Positions 11,828 to 12,565 of a DNA stretch of 12,565 nucleotides are shown in pieces (position 1 is the first letter of the stretch; the number at the start of each line of letters is the position of its first letter). The stretch comes from GCA-2697345 sp049602715 (GTDB lineage: Bacteria > Pseudomonadota > Alphaproteobacteria > Rhodobacterales > Rhodobacteraceae). The DNA lies in contig JBMYRX010000052.1 in assembly GCA_049602715.1 (NCBI GenBank), forward strand, positions 1-12,565, given 5' to 3'. The notes beneath the pieces were generated by a model, which searched no databases, was not told where the DNA came from, and saw only the letters and a list, made by a program, of their open reading frames with translations. The translations under genes and the position numbers were made by a program.

Positions 11828-12565
11828 ATGAGTGATAATTCTTTAACCGATCGTTTTAACCTTAAGAAATCAACTGTACTCCTCAATGGTACACAGGCTT
11901 TGGTGAGGTTATTACTTACCCAAAATGCTCGAGATAAAATTAGAGGCTTTAATACGGCTGGTCTAGTTACTGGTTATAGAGGTTCACCGCTAGGTGCCGT
12001 AGATAGTCAGATGGCTAAAGTCACAAAGGAACTCGAGCAGCATAATATCACCTTTCAACCTGGTCTAAACGAGGATCTAGCCGCTACAGCTCTCTGGGGA
12101 ACACAACAAGCGGAATTAAGGGGGGAGGGTTTATATGACGGAGTTTTTGGTCTTTGGTATGGTAAGGGTCCTGGAGTAGATCGTTCGGGCGACGTTATGA
12201 AACATGCAAATATGGCAGGTTCTTCACGAAAGGGTGGAGTAGTGATGGCCATGGGAGATGATCATACCGGAGAAAGCTCCACAGTATTACATCAATCTGA
12301 TTTTGCAATGATTGACGCAAGCATACCGATTTTATCGCCTGCTGGAGTGCAGGAAATTATCGATTATGGTCTCTATGGGTGGGCATTATCTAGATTCTCT
12401 GGTCTTTGGGTTGGCTTGAAAGTTATGAAAGATACTGTTGAAGCCACGTCAGTAATAGACGGTAATATAAATAGAATGTCATTCAGTGAACCAAAATTAA
12501 ATATGCCAGAAGGTGGTCTAAATATTAGGTTGGTAGATCAACCTGAAGACCAAGAAGCAAGGTTG
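11828..12565 (+). CDS. Indolepyruvate:ferredoxin oxidoreductase-family protein, fused alpha/beta type (N-terminal part)
   Basis: The visible 246 residues are the start of the long (normally about 1,150-residue) fused IorA-IorB protein found in aerobic proteobacteria. It oxidatively decarboxylates aryl- or branched-chain 2-oxo acids to acyl-CoA with thiamine diphosphate, and links to amino acid breakdown. Motifs: NGTQALVRLLL (20-30), GYRGSPLGAVD (49-59), FQPGLNEDLAATALWGTQQ (76-94, Glu82 the likely thiamine-activating residue), WYGKGPGVDRSGDVMKHAN (110-128) and MAMGDDHTGESSTVLHQSDF (140-159). Only the pyrimidine-binding domain is included; the ThDP, ferredoxin-like and gamma domains would lie beyond the edge. 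The ATG at 11828 begins MSDNSLTDRF; an AGGA lies 11 bases upstream, a weak site. It is divergent from the LysR gene, which may control it. The true substrate cannot be told from this part. Confidence 0.9.
   Translation, partial: MSDNSLTDRFNLKKSTVLLNGTQALVRLLLTQNARDKIRGFNTAGLVTGYRGSPLGAVDSQMAKVTKELEQHNITFQPGLNEDLAATALWGTQQAELRGEGLYDGVFGLWYGKGPGVDRSGDVMKHANMAGSSRKGGVVMAMGDDHTGESSTVLHQSDFAMIDASIPILSPAGVQEIIDYGLYGWALSRFSGLWVGLKVMKDTVEATSVIDGNINRMSFSEPKLNMPEGGLNIRLVDQPEDQEARL

Noticed and set aside
12055..12252. Minus-strand ORF inside the indolepyruvate oxidoreductase gene
   Set aside because: It mirrors conserved motifs of the plus-strand protein and has no ribosome binding site.

Overview
The window looks like chromosomal core DNA of a low-GC alphaproteobacterium. 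The lineage call rests on four things seen here: an E1-beta subunit of pyruvate dehydrogenase with its own N-terminal lipoyl domain; the linkage of an FtsB/DivIC-type gene to pdhA-pdhB; the zapA plus coiled-coil partner pair beside transketolase; and the purL-bolA-grxD cluster with an LsrB/VtlR-type LysR regulator. The AT-rich base composition and short gaps suggest a streamlined, possibly marine lineage, but genus cannot be fixed from the sequence. No mobile element, CRISPR array, tRNA or rRNA was seen, and no gene-free stretch exceeds about 230 bases.

Left block (1-5446, all minus strand). Read in transcription order it is a ZauP-like coiled-coil gene, zapA, gap, pgk, an ftsB/divIC-like gene, pdhA and pdhB (cut by the window edge). 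It mixes lower glycolysis and pyruvate oxidation with Z-ring and divisome genes. The ZauP-like gene and zapA overlap by one base, and pdhA and pdhB overlap by 11 bases. A perfect 36-bp palindrome lies over the predicted -10/start region of the pdh promoter, touching the pdhA ribosome binding site. Transketolase (5637-7655, plus) is divergent from this block across a 190-bp AT-rich gap.

Middle block (7682-10541, minus). In transcription order it is purL, a BolA-family gene and a CGFS monothiol glutaredoxin. BolA and this glutaredoxin class form a [2Fe-2S] complex used in iron-sulfur trafficking and iron sensing; purL supplies the FGAM synthase step of purine synthesis.

Right block (10600-12565). 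An LsrB/VtlR-type LysR regulator (minus) is divergent from a fused indolepyruvate:ferredoxin oxidoreductase-family gene (plus, cut by the window edge) that has a near-consensus sigma-70-type promoter. The most interesting part is the roughly 170 bp downstream of the LysR gene. On the minus strand it holds a TATAAT box, then a hairpin presenting an anti-Shine-Dalgarno CUCCUCC loop, then an 11-bp stem terminator with a U tract. A CATAAC direct repeat and an ATGCGCAT palindrome lie about 65 bp upstream of the inferred start, where LysR activators usually bind. This resembles the anti-SD small RNAs of alphaproteobacteria (AbcR, CcsR/cuckoo families) and may be a VtlR-controlled sRNA.

A second point is the GAPDH. 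It lacks the aspartate that normally enforces NAD specificity and has Lys-Arg at the S-loop positions that face the adenosine ribose, suggesting altered coenzyme preference.
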